DNA of 54,748 nucleotides from an uncultured Enterobacteriaceae bacterium (GCA_947631255.1 CANRKT010000016.1:1-54748), one strand, 5' to 3'. Shown: positions 1 to 9,400, counted from the stretch's first letter. Program-made: numbers and translations. The notes: generated by a model not told the origin, from the letters alone.

Positions 1-17
1 AGGATGGTGACTGGTAA
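1..17 (+). CDS. Partial: 3' end of an E3-type colicin immunity gene
   Basis: The first bases encode Asp-Gly-Asp-Trp-stop, the invariant C-terminus of the colicin E3/E6/cloacin immunity family, and are identical to the end of the intact copy at 309-566. The rest of this gene lies outside the window. It shows that the immunity array continues upstream of the window. Confidence 0.75.
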
Positions 18-116
18 TCAACAGTTATCAAGGATAAGTTGAAATACAGGCCTCCAGTGTTCAGGGATGAGTACTGGAGTCTCTAAATACAGGGAGTATG
101 AAAAAGGGGAGGGTGA

Positions 117-299
117 GCCCTGAGACGACCCTGGAGCTTACGGCCTAAACAGAACCGAGTGTCAGGCGTGGAAATCGTCACCTCTCCAGCCAGGTATCGT
201 GCCAGTGATGGTAAACATCTTGGTGCGTTCGATCCGAAAACGGGTAAGCAGGTAAAAGGGCCGGATCCGAAAGGGCGGAACATTAAAAAATATCTTTGA
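117..299 (+). pseudogene. 3' relic of an E3-type (rRNase) colicin gene
   Basis: An open stretch of about 60 codons ends at TGA 297-299. Its last 35 or so codons read RYRASDGKHLGAFDPKTG and then KGPDPKGRNIKKYL, which closely match the C-terminus of the colicin E3/E6 ribonuclease domain as I remember it. Upstream the match fades, and a stop at 114-116 closes the frame. No translocation or receptor domain is present, so no toxin can be made. The Shine-Dalgarno for the next immunity gene (GAGAGGT) overlaps its end, the arrangement found in real colicin operons. Confidence 0.8.
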
Positions 300-308
300 G
301 AGGTCAGT

Positions 309-566
309 ATGGGGCTTAAATTACGTTTGACATGGTTTGATAAGAAAACCAGTGATTTTAAAGGTAAAGAGTATTCTAAAGATTTTGGTGATGATGGTTC
401 AGTTATTGAAAGTCTGGGAATGCCTTTAAAGGATAATATTAATAATGGTGAGTTTAACGTGAAAAAGGAATGGGTTCCTTTACTCCAGCCATTTTTTAAA
501 AATCAAATAAAACCGGATGTGGATAATTGTTATATCGCTTTTGATTATCAGGATGGTGACTGGTAA
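309..566 (+). CDS. imm: Colicin E3/E6-type immunity protein, copy 1
   Basis: This 85-residue protein is the usual length of the E3/E6/cloacin DF13 immunity family, which binds the C-terminal rRNase domain of the toxin in the cytoplasm and blocks 16S rRNA cleavage. Family hallmarks seen are the start [17 protein letters not shown] near residues 21-32, KDNINNG at 41-47 and the Asp-Gly-Asp-Trp end. Residue 48 is Glu (NNGEF); from memory E3 immunity has Cys and E6/cloacin immunity has Trp at this specificity-determining place, so the target may differ from both. A good ribosome site (GAGAGGT) lies 8 bases upstream. No toxin gene accompanies it, only the tail at 117-299. Confidence 0.93.
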   Translation: MGLKLRLTWFDKKTSDFKGKEYSKDFGDDGSVIESLGMPLKDNINNGEFNVKKEWVPLLQPFFKNQIKPDVDNCYIAFDYQDGDW

Positions 567-873
567 TCAACAGTTATCAAGGATAAGTTGAAATACAGGC
601 CTCCAGTGTTCAGGGATGAGTACTGGAGTCTCTAAATACAGGGAGTATGAAAAAGGGGAGGGTGAGCCCTGAGACGACCCTGGAGCTTACGGCCTAAACA
701 GAACCGAGTGTCAGGCGTGGAAATCGTCACCTCTCCAGCCAGGTATCGTGCCAGTGATGGTAAACATCTTGGTGCGTTCGATCCGAAAACGGGTAAGCAG
801 GTAAAAGGGCCGGATCCGAAAGGGCGGAACATTAAAAAATATCTTTGAGAGGTCAGTATGGGGCTTAAATTAC
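550..873 (+). repeat. Direct repeat, unit B (identical to 1-324)
   Basis: This is the second copy of the 324-bp perfect repeat. It begins in the last codons of immunity copy 1 and ends 16 bases into immunity copy 2. Confidence 0.9.
666..848 (+). pseudogene. Second 3' relic of an E3-type (rRNase) colicin gene
   Basis: The sequence is identical to the relic at 117-299 and ends with the same Ile-Lys-Lys-Tyr-Leu-stop. It supplies the ribosome-binding region of the immunity gene that follows. Confidence 0.8.
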
Positions 874-1115
874 ATATTCATTGGTTTGATGAGAAAACCG
901 AAGAGTTTAAAGGTGGTGAGTACTCAAAAGATTTTGGTGATGATGGTTCTGTCATTGAAAGTCTGGGGATCCCTTTAAAGGATAATATTAATAATGGCTG
1001 GTTCGATGTTGAAAAAACATGGGTGTCGATATTACAGTCACACTTTAAGAGTGTAATCGATATGAGTAAATTTAATTACTTTGTATCTTTTATTTATCGG
1101 GATGGTGACTGGTAA
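858..1115 (+). CDS. imm: Cloacin DF13/colicin E6-type immunity protein, copy 2
   Basis: This is an 85-residue member of the rRNase-colicin immunity family. It differs from copy 1 mainly in the N-terminal strand ([18 protein letters not shown]) and in the C-terminal third ([17 protein letters not shown]). Residue 48 is Trp in NNGWFDV. From memory these features fit cloacin DF13 and E6 immunity rather than E3 immunity. Its start region lies inside the perfect 324-bp repeat, so its promoter and translation signals should equal those of copy 1 while its target differs. Confidence 0.93.
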   Translation: MGLKLHIHWFDEKTEEFKGGEYSKDFGDDGSVIESLGIPLKDNINNGWFDVEKTWVSILQSHFKSVIDMSKFNYFVSFIYRDGDW

Positions 1116-1205
1116 TAAAAAGTTATCAAGGATGAGCTGAAATACAGGATTCCAGTGTTCAGAGATGAATAAATGCAGAGGATGTGTGAAACATTGAGGG
1201 TTGAG

Positions 1206-1240
1206 CCTGTACAGGATTCTGTGTAAATGCCTTTTCTCAG
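1206..1240. mobile_element. Short relic of an insertion-sequence end (IS256-family candidate)
   Basis: The stretch CCTGTACAGGATTCTGTGTA followed by AATGCC and TCTCAG nearly repeats 3461-3496, which abuts a clear IS256-family transposase relic. I infer that both are remains of the same type of element end. Here the end joins directly to a DNase-colicin tail, suggesting deletion between element and colicin gene. Confidence 0.45.
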
Positions 1241-1318
1241 GATGGTGACGTGTACGATATGGATAATCTCAGCGTGACTACTCCTAAGCGTCATATCGAT
1301 ATTCACAGAGGCAAATAA
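1235..1318 (+). pseudogene. 3' tail of a DNase (E2/E9-type) colicin gene
   Basis: The frame ending at TAA 1316-1318 reads [20 protein letters not shown] and then IDIHRGK. This is the last part of the HNH nuclease motif of the E2/E7/E8/E9 colicins. Only about 27 codons remain. The GAGG in its last codons serves as ribosome site for the Im2-like gene, two bases downstream of the stop. Confidence 0.85.
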
Positions 1319-1320
1319 GA

Positions 1321-1581
1321 ATGGAACTGAAAAAATATATAAGTGATTACACTGAAGCAGAGTTTCTGGAGTTTGTGAAAAAAATCTGTAGGGCTGATGG
1401 CTTAACTGAAGAGGATGACAATAAATTAGTGAGAGAGTTTGAGCGGTTAACAGAACATCCAGAGGGTTCTGATCTAATTTATTATCCGCGAGATAACAGA
1501 GAAGATAGCCCAGAGGGAATTGTTAAAGAAGTTAAAGAATGGCGAGCCGCTAACGGTAAGTCGGGATTTAAACAGGGCTGA
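1321..1581 (+). CDS. imm: Im2-like DNase-colicin immunity protein
   Basis: This 86-residue protein belongs to the four-helix Im2/Im7/Im8/Im9 family, which binds DNase colicins in the cytoplasm. The start [15 protein letters not shown] and the helix III motif SDLIYYP are diagnostic. The variable helix II segment ([20 protein letters not shown]) closely resembles Im2 as I recall it, so colicin E2 is the most likely target. The conserved Asp and paired Tyr of helix III are intact. The start follows a GAGG ribosome site embedded in the toxin tail. No complete toxin gene is present. Confidence 0.93.
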   Translation: MELKKYISDYTEAEFLEFVKKICRADGLTEEDDNKLVREFERLTEHPEGSDLIYYPRDNREDSPEGIVKEVKEWRAANGKSGFKQG

Positions 1582-1678
1582 GGTTCTTGTTAAAGAATTA
1601 GCTGAAAATAGGAATGCCCATTATTTAAATATGGATAACGTTGGATGGTTCGTATCAGGTAAACCTGGAGGGGTCAGT

Positions 1679-1937
1679 ATGGGGCTTAAATTACGTTTGA
1701 CATGTTTTGACAGGAAAACAGGTGATCTTAAAGAGGAAGAGTATTCTAAAGATTTGGGTGATGATGGTTCAATCATTGAAAGTCTGGGAGTGCCTTTAAA
1801 GGATAATATTAATAATGGTGAGTTTGACATGAAAAAGGAATGGGTTCTTTTACTCCAGCCATTTTTTAAAAATCAAATAAAACCGGATGTAGATAATTGT
1901 TATGTTGTCTTTTGATTATCGGGATGGTGACTGGTAA
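1679..1937 (+). pseudogene. imm: Frameshifted E3-type immunity gene, copy 3
   Basis: This copy is almost identical to the intact gene at 2617-2874 but has one extra T near position 1908. The frame stops at 1913-1915 after 78 residues, losing the last seven (Asp-Tyr-Arg-Asp-Gly-Asp-Trp), whose codons remain readable up to TAA 1935-1937. The conserved C-terminal strand is lost, so the product is probably unstable, though partial function cannot be excluded. A strong ribosome site (GGAGGGG) precedes the ATG. No toxin tail precedes it: lysis-leader-like sequence joins directly to the ribosome site. Confidence 0.85.
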
Positions 1938-2074
1938 TAAAAAGTTATCAAGGATGAGCTGAAATACAGGCTTTCAGTGTTCAGGGATGAATACTGGAGT
2001 CTCTAAACAGATGCTTTACAGCATTATCTGTGGGTGTGTGATTCTACATGTTCCGGCGTTTCGAGACTGGCTTT

Positions 2075-2140
2075 CATGATATGGATAGTATCCGAGTGAC
2101 TATGCCGAAACGTCATATTGATATTCACAGAGGAAAATAA
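2075..2140 (+). pseudogene. 3' tail of a DNase colicin gene
   Basis: About 21 codons ending at TAA 2138-2140 read [20 protein letters not shown], the terminal part of the HNH motif. The stop lies two bases before the Im9-like start. The upstream stretch 2008-2075 shares a block with 2920-3000, so the two cassettes have a common ancestor. Confidence 0.8.
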
Positions 2141-2142
2141 AC

Positions 2143-2403
2143 ATGGAACAGAAGAACGATATCAGTGATTACACCGAAGCTGAGTTTTTAAAGTTGTTAC
2201 AGGTTATCTGTAATGCTGAGACTTCAAGTGAAGAGGAGTTGATTAAATTTGTCACCCATTTTGAAAAAATAACAGAACATCCCAGTGGGAGTGACCTTAT
2301 CTATTATCCAAAAAAAGGTGAAGATGATTCCCCTGCTGGAATTTTGAAAACGGTTAAAGAATGGCGAGCTAAAAACGATAAGCCGGGCTTCAAAAAGGGC
2401 TAA
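2143..2403 (+). CDS. imm: Im9-like DNase-colicin immunity protein
   Basis: This is an 86-residue Im2/7/8/9-family protein starting [15 protein letters not shown]. The specificity helix ([20 protein letters not shown]) resembles Im9 as I remember it, and the binding motif [11 protein letters not shown] is intact, so colicin E9 is the likely target. Residue 3 is Gln where the family has Leu, a change at the poorly constrained N-terminus. The ribosome site CAGAGGAAA lies within the preceding toxin tail. Downstream is a lysis-gene relic, preserving the immunity-lysis order of colicin operons. Confidence 0.92.
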   Translation: MEQKNDISDYTEAEFLKLLQVICNAETSSEEELIKFVTHFEKITEHPSGSDLIYYPKKGEDDSPAGILKTVKEWRAKNDKPGFKKG

Positions 2404-2486
2404 GTTTTGCTAAAGGATTAGCTTAAATATGAATGCCGGTTGTTTAAGAATGGATGGCTGGTATGCGTTCACAACAGGGAAATGTT

Positions 2487-2610
2487 ATGAAAAAAAACAG
2501 GATTGTTTCTGGCTCTGATAGCTGCCGCTTTATTTCTGGCGGCCTGTCAGGCGAACGATATTCGGGATGTTCAGGGCGGGACGGTGGTGCCATCGACCTC
2601 TTTAAAAGAG
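2487..2610 (+). pseudogene. Colicin lysis (release) lipoprotein relic, fused in frame to immunity copy 4
   Basis: Positions 2503-2600 encode [18 protein letters not shown] and then [10 protein letters not shown], clearly the signal peptide, lipobox (Leu-Ala-Ala-Cys) and mature start of E-colicin lysis lipoproteins. The natural ATG at 2487 is one base out of frame because of a run of eight A (2490-2497). With seven A the product would begin M-K-K-T-G-L-F. The lipoprotein frame does not stop but runs through Ser-Leu-Lys-Glu-Val-Ser into the immunity gene at 2617. Confidence 0.8.
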
Positions 2611-2611
2611 G
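2597..2611 (+). promoter_or_regulatory. Hairpin occluding the ribosome site of immunity copy 4
   Basis: CCTCTT-TAA-AAGAGG forms a perfect six-base-pair stem whose right arm contains the AGAGG Shine-Dalgarno of the ATG at 2617. It is created at the junction between lysis-gene and immunity-gene sequence. Reduced initiation is an inference. Confidence 0.5.
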
Positions 2612-2616
2612 TCAGT

Positions 2617-2874
2617 ATGGGGCTTAAATTACGTTTGACATGTTTTGACAGGAAAACAGGTGATCTTAAAGAGGAAGAGTATTCTAAAGATTTGGGTGAT
2701 GATGGTTCAATCATTGAAAGTCTGGGAGTGCCTTTAAAGGATAATATTAATAATGGTGAGTTTGACATGAAAAAGGAATGGGTTCTTTTACTCCAGCCAT
2801 TTTTTAAAAATCAAATAAAACCGGATGTGGATAATTGTTATGTTGCTTTTGATTATCGGGATGGTGACTGGTAA
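2617..2874 (+). CDS. imm: Colicin E3/E6-type immunity protein, copy 4
   Basis: This 85-residue protein has intact family hallmarks ([11 protein letters not shown] start, [10 protein letters not shown], Asp-Gly-Asp-Trp end). It is nearly identical to the frameshifted copy at 1679 and close to copy 1. Residue 48 is Glu (NNGEFDM), as in copy 1. The frame is open upstream to 2503 and would fuse it to a lysis-lipoprotein signal peptide, but the ATG at 2617 with its AGAGG ribosome site matches the family length. The product should be cytoplasmic unless the fused form is made. Confidence 0.9.
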   Translation: MGLKLRLTCFDRKTGDLKEEEYSKDLGDDGSIIESLGVPLKDNINNGEFDMKKEWVLLLQPFFKNQIKPDVDNCYVAFDYRDGDW

Positions 2875-2899
2875 TCAAAAGTTATCAAGGATGAGCTGA

Positions 2900-3103
<204 letters not shown>

Positions 3104-3105
3104 GA

Positions 3106-3366
3106 ATGGAACTGAAAAAAAACATCAGTGATTACACCGAGGCAGAATTTTTAAAGCTATTACAGGTAATTTGTAATGTAGAAACTTCCAGTGAAGAAGA
3201 ACATAAATCATGGGTTAGGCATTTTGTTAAATTATCAGAGCACCCGCGTGGTAACGGTCTGATATATCACCCAAATGATAGTGAAGATGATTCCCCTGCT
3301 GGAATTTTGAAAACGGTTAAAGAATGGCGAGCCGCTAACGGTAAGTCGGGATTTAAACAGGGCTGA
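3106..3366 (+). CDS. imm: Divergent Im9-like immunity protein with altered binding motif
   Basis: This is an 86-residue member of the DNase-colicin immunity family (start [15 protein letters not shown], end KSGFKQG). Helix I and early helix II resemble the Im9-like gene at 2143, but the second half of helix II is new ([14 protein letters not shown]). The nearly invariant helix III motif SDLIYYP has become NGLIYHP, so the conserved Asp is Gly and the second Tyr is His. From the family's known structures these residues carry much of the binding energy. The copy may be decaying, or adapted to another DNase. The reading frame and ribosome site are intact. Confidence 0.9.
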   Translation: MELKKNISDYTEAEFLKLLQVICNVETSSEEEHKSWVRHFVKLSEHPRGNGLIYHPNDSEDDSPAGILKTVKEWRAANGKSGFKQG

Positions 3367-3459
3367 GGTTCTTGTTAAAGAATTAGCTGAAAATAGGAAT
3401 ACCCGTTGTTTAAGGATGGATGGTATTTGTTCACGACAGGGAGATGTTATGAAAAAAGA

Positions 3460-3633
3460 CCCTGTACACACATTCTGTGTAAATGCTATTTCTCAGAAGT
3501 GGCCGTCCAGGCGGTCACCTAACTCGATAATAAAACGGCTTATTACCATACGCTAGTCCCTCAGCGGCACTTTCCATTTCTTGATGGCATGCCGGATCAC
3601 GCAGTTCAGCGACTCGATAGCGTTGGTTGTACA
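3460..3633 (-). mobile_element. Degenerate IS256-family transposase relic and element end
   Basis: Read on the minus strand from about 3633, the codons give CTTNAIESLNCVIRHAIKKW and then KVPLRD, followed by an in-frame TAG and RFIIELGDRLDGHF before TGA (3493-3495). This is the C-terminus of an IS256 (mutator-type) transposase with an internal deletion at a repeated Lys-Lys and one nonsense codon. The flank 3460-3492 resembles an element end and recurs near 1206-1240. The rest of the element is missing and the left boundary joins colicin sequence directly, so it cannot move. Confidence 0.75.
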
Positions 3634-3634
3634 T

Positions 3635-4176
3635 AAAGGCGAACTGGATACCGCAAATAAAACATTTGCAGCGGTAAAAGAGAAAGCAGAGGCGGATGCG
3701 GCATTACATGCTGCGCTGGAAAGCCGTAAGCAGAAGGAGAAAAAGGCAAAAAGTGCCAAGGTTCTGTTTGATAAAGAGAATAAACGCAGACAACCCGGAA
3801 CCTTGACAGGTAAGGGCAAAAGGTCGGTGATAAGTGGCTTGAGGATGCAGGTAAAGAGTTAGGTGTCCCAGTTCCCGACAGCGTCGCGGATAAATTGCGT
3901 GGAAAAGAGTTCAAGAACTTTGACGATTTTCGTAAGAAATTCTGGGAAGAAGTGTCGAAGGATCCTGAGTTAGCTAAGCAATTTATCAAGGGAAATAGAG
4001 ACCGAATGCAGGCTGGAAAAGCGCCTAAATCGAGAAAGAAAGATGCGGCGGGTAAAAAAACATCATTCGAACTTCATCATGATAAACCCATTAGTCAGGA
4101 TGGTGGTGTCTACGATATGGACAATATCCGAGTGACTACACCGAAACGCCATATTGATATACATAGAGGTCAATAA
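3635..4176 (+). pseudogene. Colicin E7-like 3' relic with complete HNH DNase domain
   Basis: The first part (3635-3822) encodes the end of the receptor-domain coiled coil and linker (ADAALHAALESRKQKEKK, NKRRQPG, TGKGK). A one-base loss near 3820 shifts the frame. From 3823 to TAA 4174-4176 the nuclease domain is open ([60 protein letters not shown]). The catalytic His-His, Asn and two C-terminal His of the HNH motif are all present. From memory the domain is closest to colicin E7, and an Im7-like gene follows three bases later, so this is a matched toxin-immunity pair. Without translocation and receptor domains it is not an exported toxin. Confidence 0.85.
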
Positions 4177-4179
4177 AAA

Positions 4180-4437
4180 ATGGAACTGAAAAAAAGTATT
4201 AGTGATTACACCGAGGCTGAATTTATTGAGTTCATTAAAGAGATCGAGAAAGAAAATGTAGCTGAAACAGATGATAAGTTGGATTTATTACTTAATCATT
4301 TTGAACTCGTAACAGAGCATCCAGAGGGGACTGATCTCATTTATTACGCTGCATCGGATGCAGATAGCACACCTGAAGCCATTACAAAAAAAATTAAGCA
4401 GTGGCGATCTGCTCATGGTAAAGCGGGATTTAAATAG
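4180..4437 (+). CDS. imm: Im7-like DNase-colicin immunity protein
   Basis: This 85-residue protein begins [15 protein letters not shown]. Its helix I-II region ([13 protein letters not shown]) is a clear Im7 signature as I recall that protein, and the helix III motif [10 protein letters not shown] is intact. It ends at Gly-Phe-Lys, two residues short of the usual tail. It directly follows the E7-like DNase domain relic, so it is the cognate partner of the only nuclease domain preserved in the array. That DNase frame contains possible internal starts, so this immunity gene may also protect against leaky internal expression. Confidence 0.93.
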   Translation: MELKKSISDYTEAEFIEFIKEIEKENVAETDDKLDLLLNHFELVTEHPEGTDLIYYAASDADSTPEAITKKIKQWRSAHGKAGFK

Positions 4438-4523
4438 GGCTAAACATTACTAAAAAATTAGCTAGAAATAGGAGTTTCCGTTGTTTAAAGATAGCTGGTA
4501 TTCGTTTTCGACAAGGACATTTT

Positions 4524-4694
4524 ATGAAAGAAAACATGGTTGTTTCTGGTTTCGATAGCTTCCGCTTTATTTCTGGCAGCCTGTCAGGCGAACGATATCC
4601 GGGATGTTCAGGGCAGGATGGTGGTATCTATGATATGGACAATATCCGGGTGACTACGGCGAAACGCCATACTGATATTCACAGAGGAAAATAA
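4524..4694 (+). pseudogene. Chimeric relic: lysis gene start joined to DNase colicin tail
   Basis: From ATG 4524 the DNA is lysis-gene sequence, with the lipoprotein signal now out of frame. Near GTTCAGGGCAGGATGG (about 4603-4621) it switches to the HNH tail ([20 protein letters not shown]). The frame is open for 56 codons to TAA 4692-4694, giving a chimeric peptide with no evident function. PKRHID has become AKRHTD. The breakpoint lies at a short match (CAGG.TGGTGG) shared by the two genes, consistent with microhomology recombination. Confidence 0.7.
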
Positions 4695-4696
4695 AC

Positions 4697-4954
4697 ATGG
4701 AACTGAAAACTAGTATCAGTGATTACACGGAAGCTGAATTCAAAAAAATTATTGAGGCCATCATCAATTGTGAAGGTGATGAAAAAACTCAGGATGATAA
4801 TCTTGAACACTTTATCCGTGTGACTGAATACCCTGGCGGTTCTGATCTTATTTATTACCCTGAGGGGGATAATGATGGAAGCACTGAAGCCGTTATTAAA
4901 GAGATTAAAGAATGGCGAGCCGCTAACGGTAAGCCGGGCTTCAAAAAGGGTTAA
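4697..4954 (+). CDS. imm: Im8-like DNase-colicin immunity protein
   Basis: This 85-residue protein begins [15 protein letters not shown]. The segment [16 protein letters not shown] is an Im8 signature from memory, and the helix III motif SDLIYYPEG is intact. It is the last member of the array and is followed by the hairpin shared with gltD. The ribosome site CAGAGG sits in the preceding toxin-tail relic. With the Im2-, Im7- and Im9-like copies it completes representation of all four classical E-type DNase immunities. Confidence 0.93.
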   Translation: MELKTSISDYTEAEFKKIIEAIINCEGDEKTQDDNLEHFIRVTEYPGGSDLIYYPEGDNDGSTEAVIKEIKEWRAANGKPGFKKG

Positions 4955-4999
4955 GTTTTGCTAAAGGCTCGCGGGGGATTTTCAGATAACTCAGAAGCT

Positions 5000-5024
5000 G
5001 GCCTGATAACAGCGTTATCAGGCC
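5000..5024. terminator. Bidirectional hairpin between immunity array and gltD
   Basis: GGCCTGATAAC-AGC-GTTATCAGGCC is a perfect 11-bp stem with a three-base loop, followed by ATTTT on the plus strand and CTTCT on the minus strand. It lies between two converging genes and probably ends both transcripts. Confidence 0.75.
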
Positions 5025-5032
5025 ATTTTCAC

Positions 5033-6460
<1,428 letters not shown>

Positions 6461-9400
6461 CTACTGCGCCTGAACCCGCAGCTCAGCTGCGGAACGACTG
6501 CGGTGACCTAATAATGCTTTAACATCACTAGATTTCGGTTTAACTAAGGTAAATTTCGTGGCGAAAGCCGACCAGTTAGCCAGAATCTCTTCGCCACGTA
6601 AGGAACCGGTTAACTGCACATGTTCGGTAATCAGACCCCGTAAATGCTCTTCGTGAATCGCCAGGTCTTCTACCGGTAACAGCTCGACCAGTTCCGGGTT
6701 AACACGTTTACGGAGCTCGCCGTCTTCATCCAGGACATAGGCGAAACCACCGGTCATTCCTGCTCCGAAGTTCACGCCCGTCTGACCCAGAACACAGACA
6801 ATACCGCCAGTCATATATTCACAACCGTTATCGCCGATACCTTCTACAACAGTGATTGCGCCAGAGTTACGTACCGCAAAACGCTCACCTGCACGACCTG
6901 CTGCAAATAATTTACCGCCAGTTGCACCGTACAGACAGGTGTTACCGATGATGGTGGCTTCATGTGCACGGAAGGCAGAGCCTATCGGTGGACGTAACGA
7001 GAGTAAACCGCCCGCCATGCCTTTACCGACATAGTCATTCGCATCACCCGTCAGATGCAGTTCAACACCACCTGCGTTCCAGACACCGAAGCTCTGGCCT
7101 GCGGTACCGCTAAAGTGCGCTTTAATGGGGTCAGCTGCCAGCCCCTGGTCACCGTTGGTCTGGGCAATATAGCCAGACAGAGATGCGCCAACAGAACGAT
7201 CGGTGTTACGAATATCAAACCAGAACGTTTTGCTTTGTTTGTCATCGACATACTGCTTAGCCTGACTTAACAGCCGTTGGTTAAGCTCACCATTATCGAA
7301 GGGGGGATTATGTTCGGTGCAATACACCGCTTTACCTGGCGCAGGGGTCGCTGTTTCTAATAGATCAGAGAGATCCAAGCGCTGTTGTTTAGCGGTAAAT
7401 CCGTCCAGCTCTTTTAACAAGTCAGTACGACCGATTAAGTCCACCAGACGTTTAACGCCGAGCTGCGCCATCAGCTCACGGGTTTCACGGGCGATAAATC
7501 CAAAGTAATTAGTCACTTTGAACGGCAGGCCGTGATAGTGGTTCTTACGCAGTTTATCGTCCTGAGTTGCCACACCGGTTGCACAGTTATTGAGGTGACA
7601 AATTCGCAGGTATTTACAGCCCAGAGCGACCATTGGACCGGTACCAAAACCGAAGCTTTCAGCGCCGAGAATAGCGGCTTTGATGATATCGAGTCCGGTT
7701 TTCAAACCACCGTCGACTTGTAGACGGATTTTATGACGCAGACCGTTTGCCACCAGTGCTTGCTGTGTTTCCACCAGACCGAGTTCCCACGGACAGCCAG
7801 CATATTTCACAGAGGAGAGTGGGCTGGCACCGGTGCCACCGTCATAACCCGCAATGGTAATCAGATCAGCATAGGCTTTGGCTACACCAGTAGCGATAGT
7901 ACCGACACCTGGCTCAGAAACCAGTTTTACCGAAATCATCGCTTTCGGATTGACTTGTTTAAGGTCAAAAATCAGCTGCGCCAAGTCTTCAATGGAGTAA
8001 ATATCGTGGTGCGGCGGTGGTGAAATTAAGGTTACCCCTGGTACGGAGTAGCGTAATTTAGCGATGTACGGGGTGACTTTATCCCCTGGTAACTGGCCGC
8101 CTTCACCGGGTTTTGCCCCCTGGGCGACTTTAATCTGAATAACGTCAGCATTCACCAGATAAGCCGGGGTAACACCGAAGCGACCAGAGGCGACCTGCTT
8201 GATACGGGACACTTTATTGGTGCCGTAACGCGCCGGATCTTCACCGCCTTCACCTGAGTTGGAATTACCGCCGATGCTGTTCATTGCTTCAGCCAGTGAC
8301 TCATGGGCTTCCGGGCTCAGAGCGCCAATCGACATCGCTGCGCTGTCAAAACGTTTGAACAGTTCACTGGCCGATTCAACCTCTTCAATCGCAACCGGTG
8401 CATCCTGAGGATTGAGAGCTAACATATCGCGCAGGGTGGCAACGGGGCGCTCATTAACCCGTTTGGAATAGGCTTGGTAGTCATCGTAATCAGCAGTTTC
8501 TACGGCTTTTTGCAGCGTCTGAACCACATCCGGGTTATAAGCGTGATATTCGCCACCATGGACATATTTCAGTAATCCACCCTGATCCAGCGGTTTACGG
8601 GACAGCCAGGCACGCTTGGACAGGTTCAGCAAATCTTGCTGGAAGTCCGTGAAGCTGGCTCCACCGATACGGCTAACGACGCCCTGGAAGCACAGGTCAA
8701 CAACGTCATCATGCAGGCCGACGGCTTCAAACAGTTTCGAACAGCGATAAGAGGCGATAGTCGAGATGCCCATTTTGGACATTATCTTGTACAGCCCTTT
8801 ATTGATGCCATTGCGGTAGTTTTGCATCACTACACGGTAGTTCCTGTCAATAGTCCCGTTATCGACCAGTCTGGCGAGTGACTCATAGGCCAGATACGGA
8901 TAAATTGCTGTCGCACCAAAACCGAGCAGTACAGCAAAATGGTGTGGATCACGCGCACTGGCTGTTTCGACGATGATGTTCGCATCACAACGCAGATTAC
9001 GTTCTACCAGGCGTGTTTGGATTGCACCGACCGCCATTGGCGCCGGGACGGGCAGTCTGTTTTTCGCGATATTACGGTCAGATAACACCAGTAATACGGT
9101 GCCATTGCGCACCATACATTCGGCTTCATCACAGAGATTTTTCACCGTCTCATGCAGCGATTTTTCGTCCGGATTGTAGGTAATATCTAGCGTATTGGCC
9201 TGGTAGTGTTGTTCTTCTAAAGAAGTCAGTTGCTGGAAATCTGACCACAGTAAAATGGGTGATTTAAAGCTCAGGCGGTGAGCCTGGCCTTCAGCCTCGC
9301 AGAATACATTCATCTCACGGCCAATGCTGGTGGCCAGTGACATGACGTGGGCTTCACGCAGTGGATCGATTGGCGGGTTAGTCACCTGCGCAAACTGCTG

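Larger units (their letters stand above)
1..324 (+). repeat. Direct repeat, unit A (period 549 bp, second copy at 550-873)
   Basis: Read side by side, positions 1-324 and 550-873 appear identical base for base. They cover the end of one immunity gene, the spacer, the toxin-tail relic and the first 16 bases of the next immunity gene. The copies diverge immediately after that, inside the immunity coding sequence. This indicates a recent duplication or gene conversion followed by exchange of the immunity gene body. Confidence 0.9.

Noticed and set aside
83-832. Two identical 66-codon minus-strand frames at 83-283 and 632-832
   Set aside because: They lie antisense to the colicin E3-type tail relics, have no ribosome site and repeat only because the DNA repeats.
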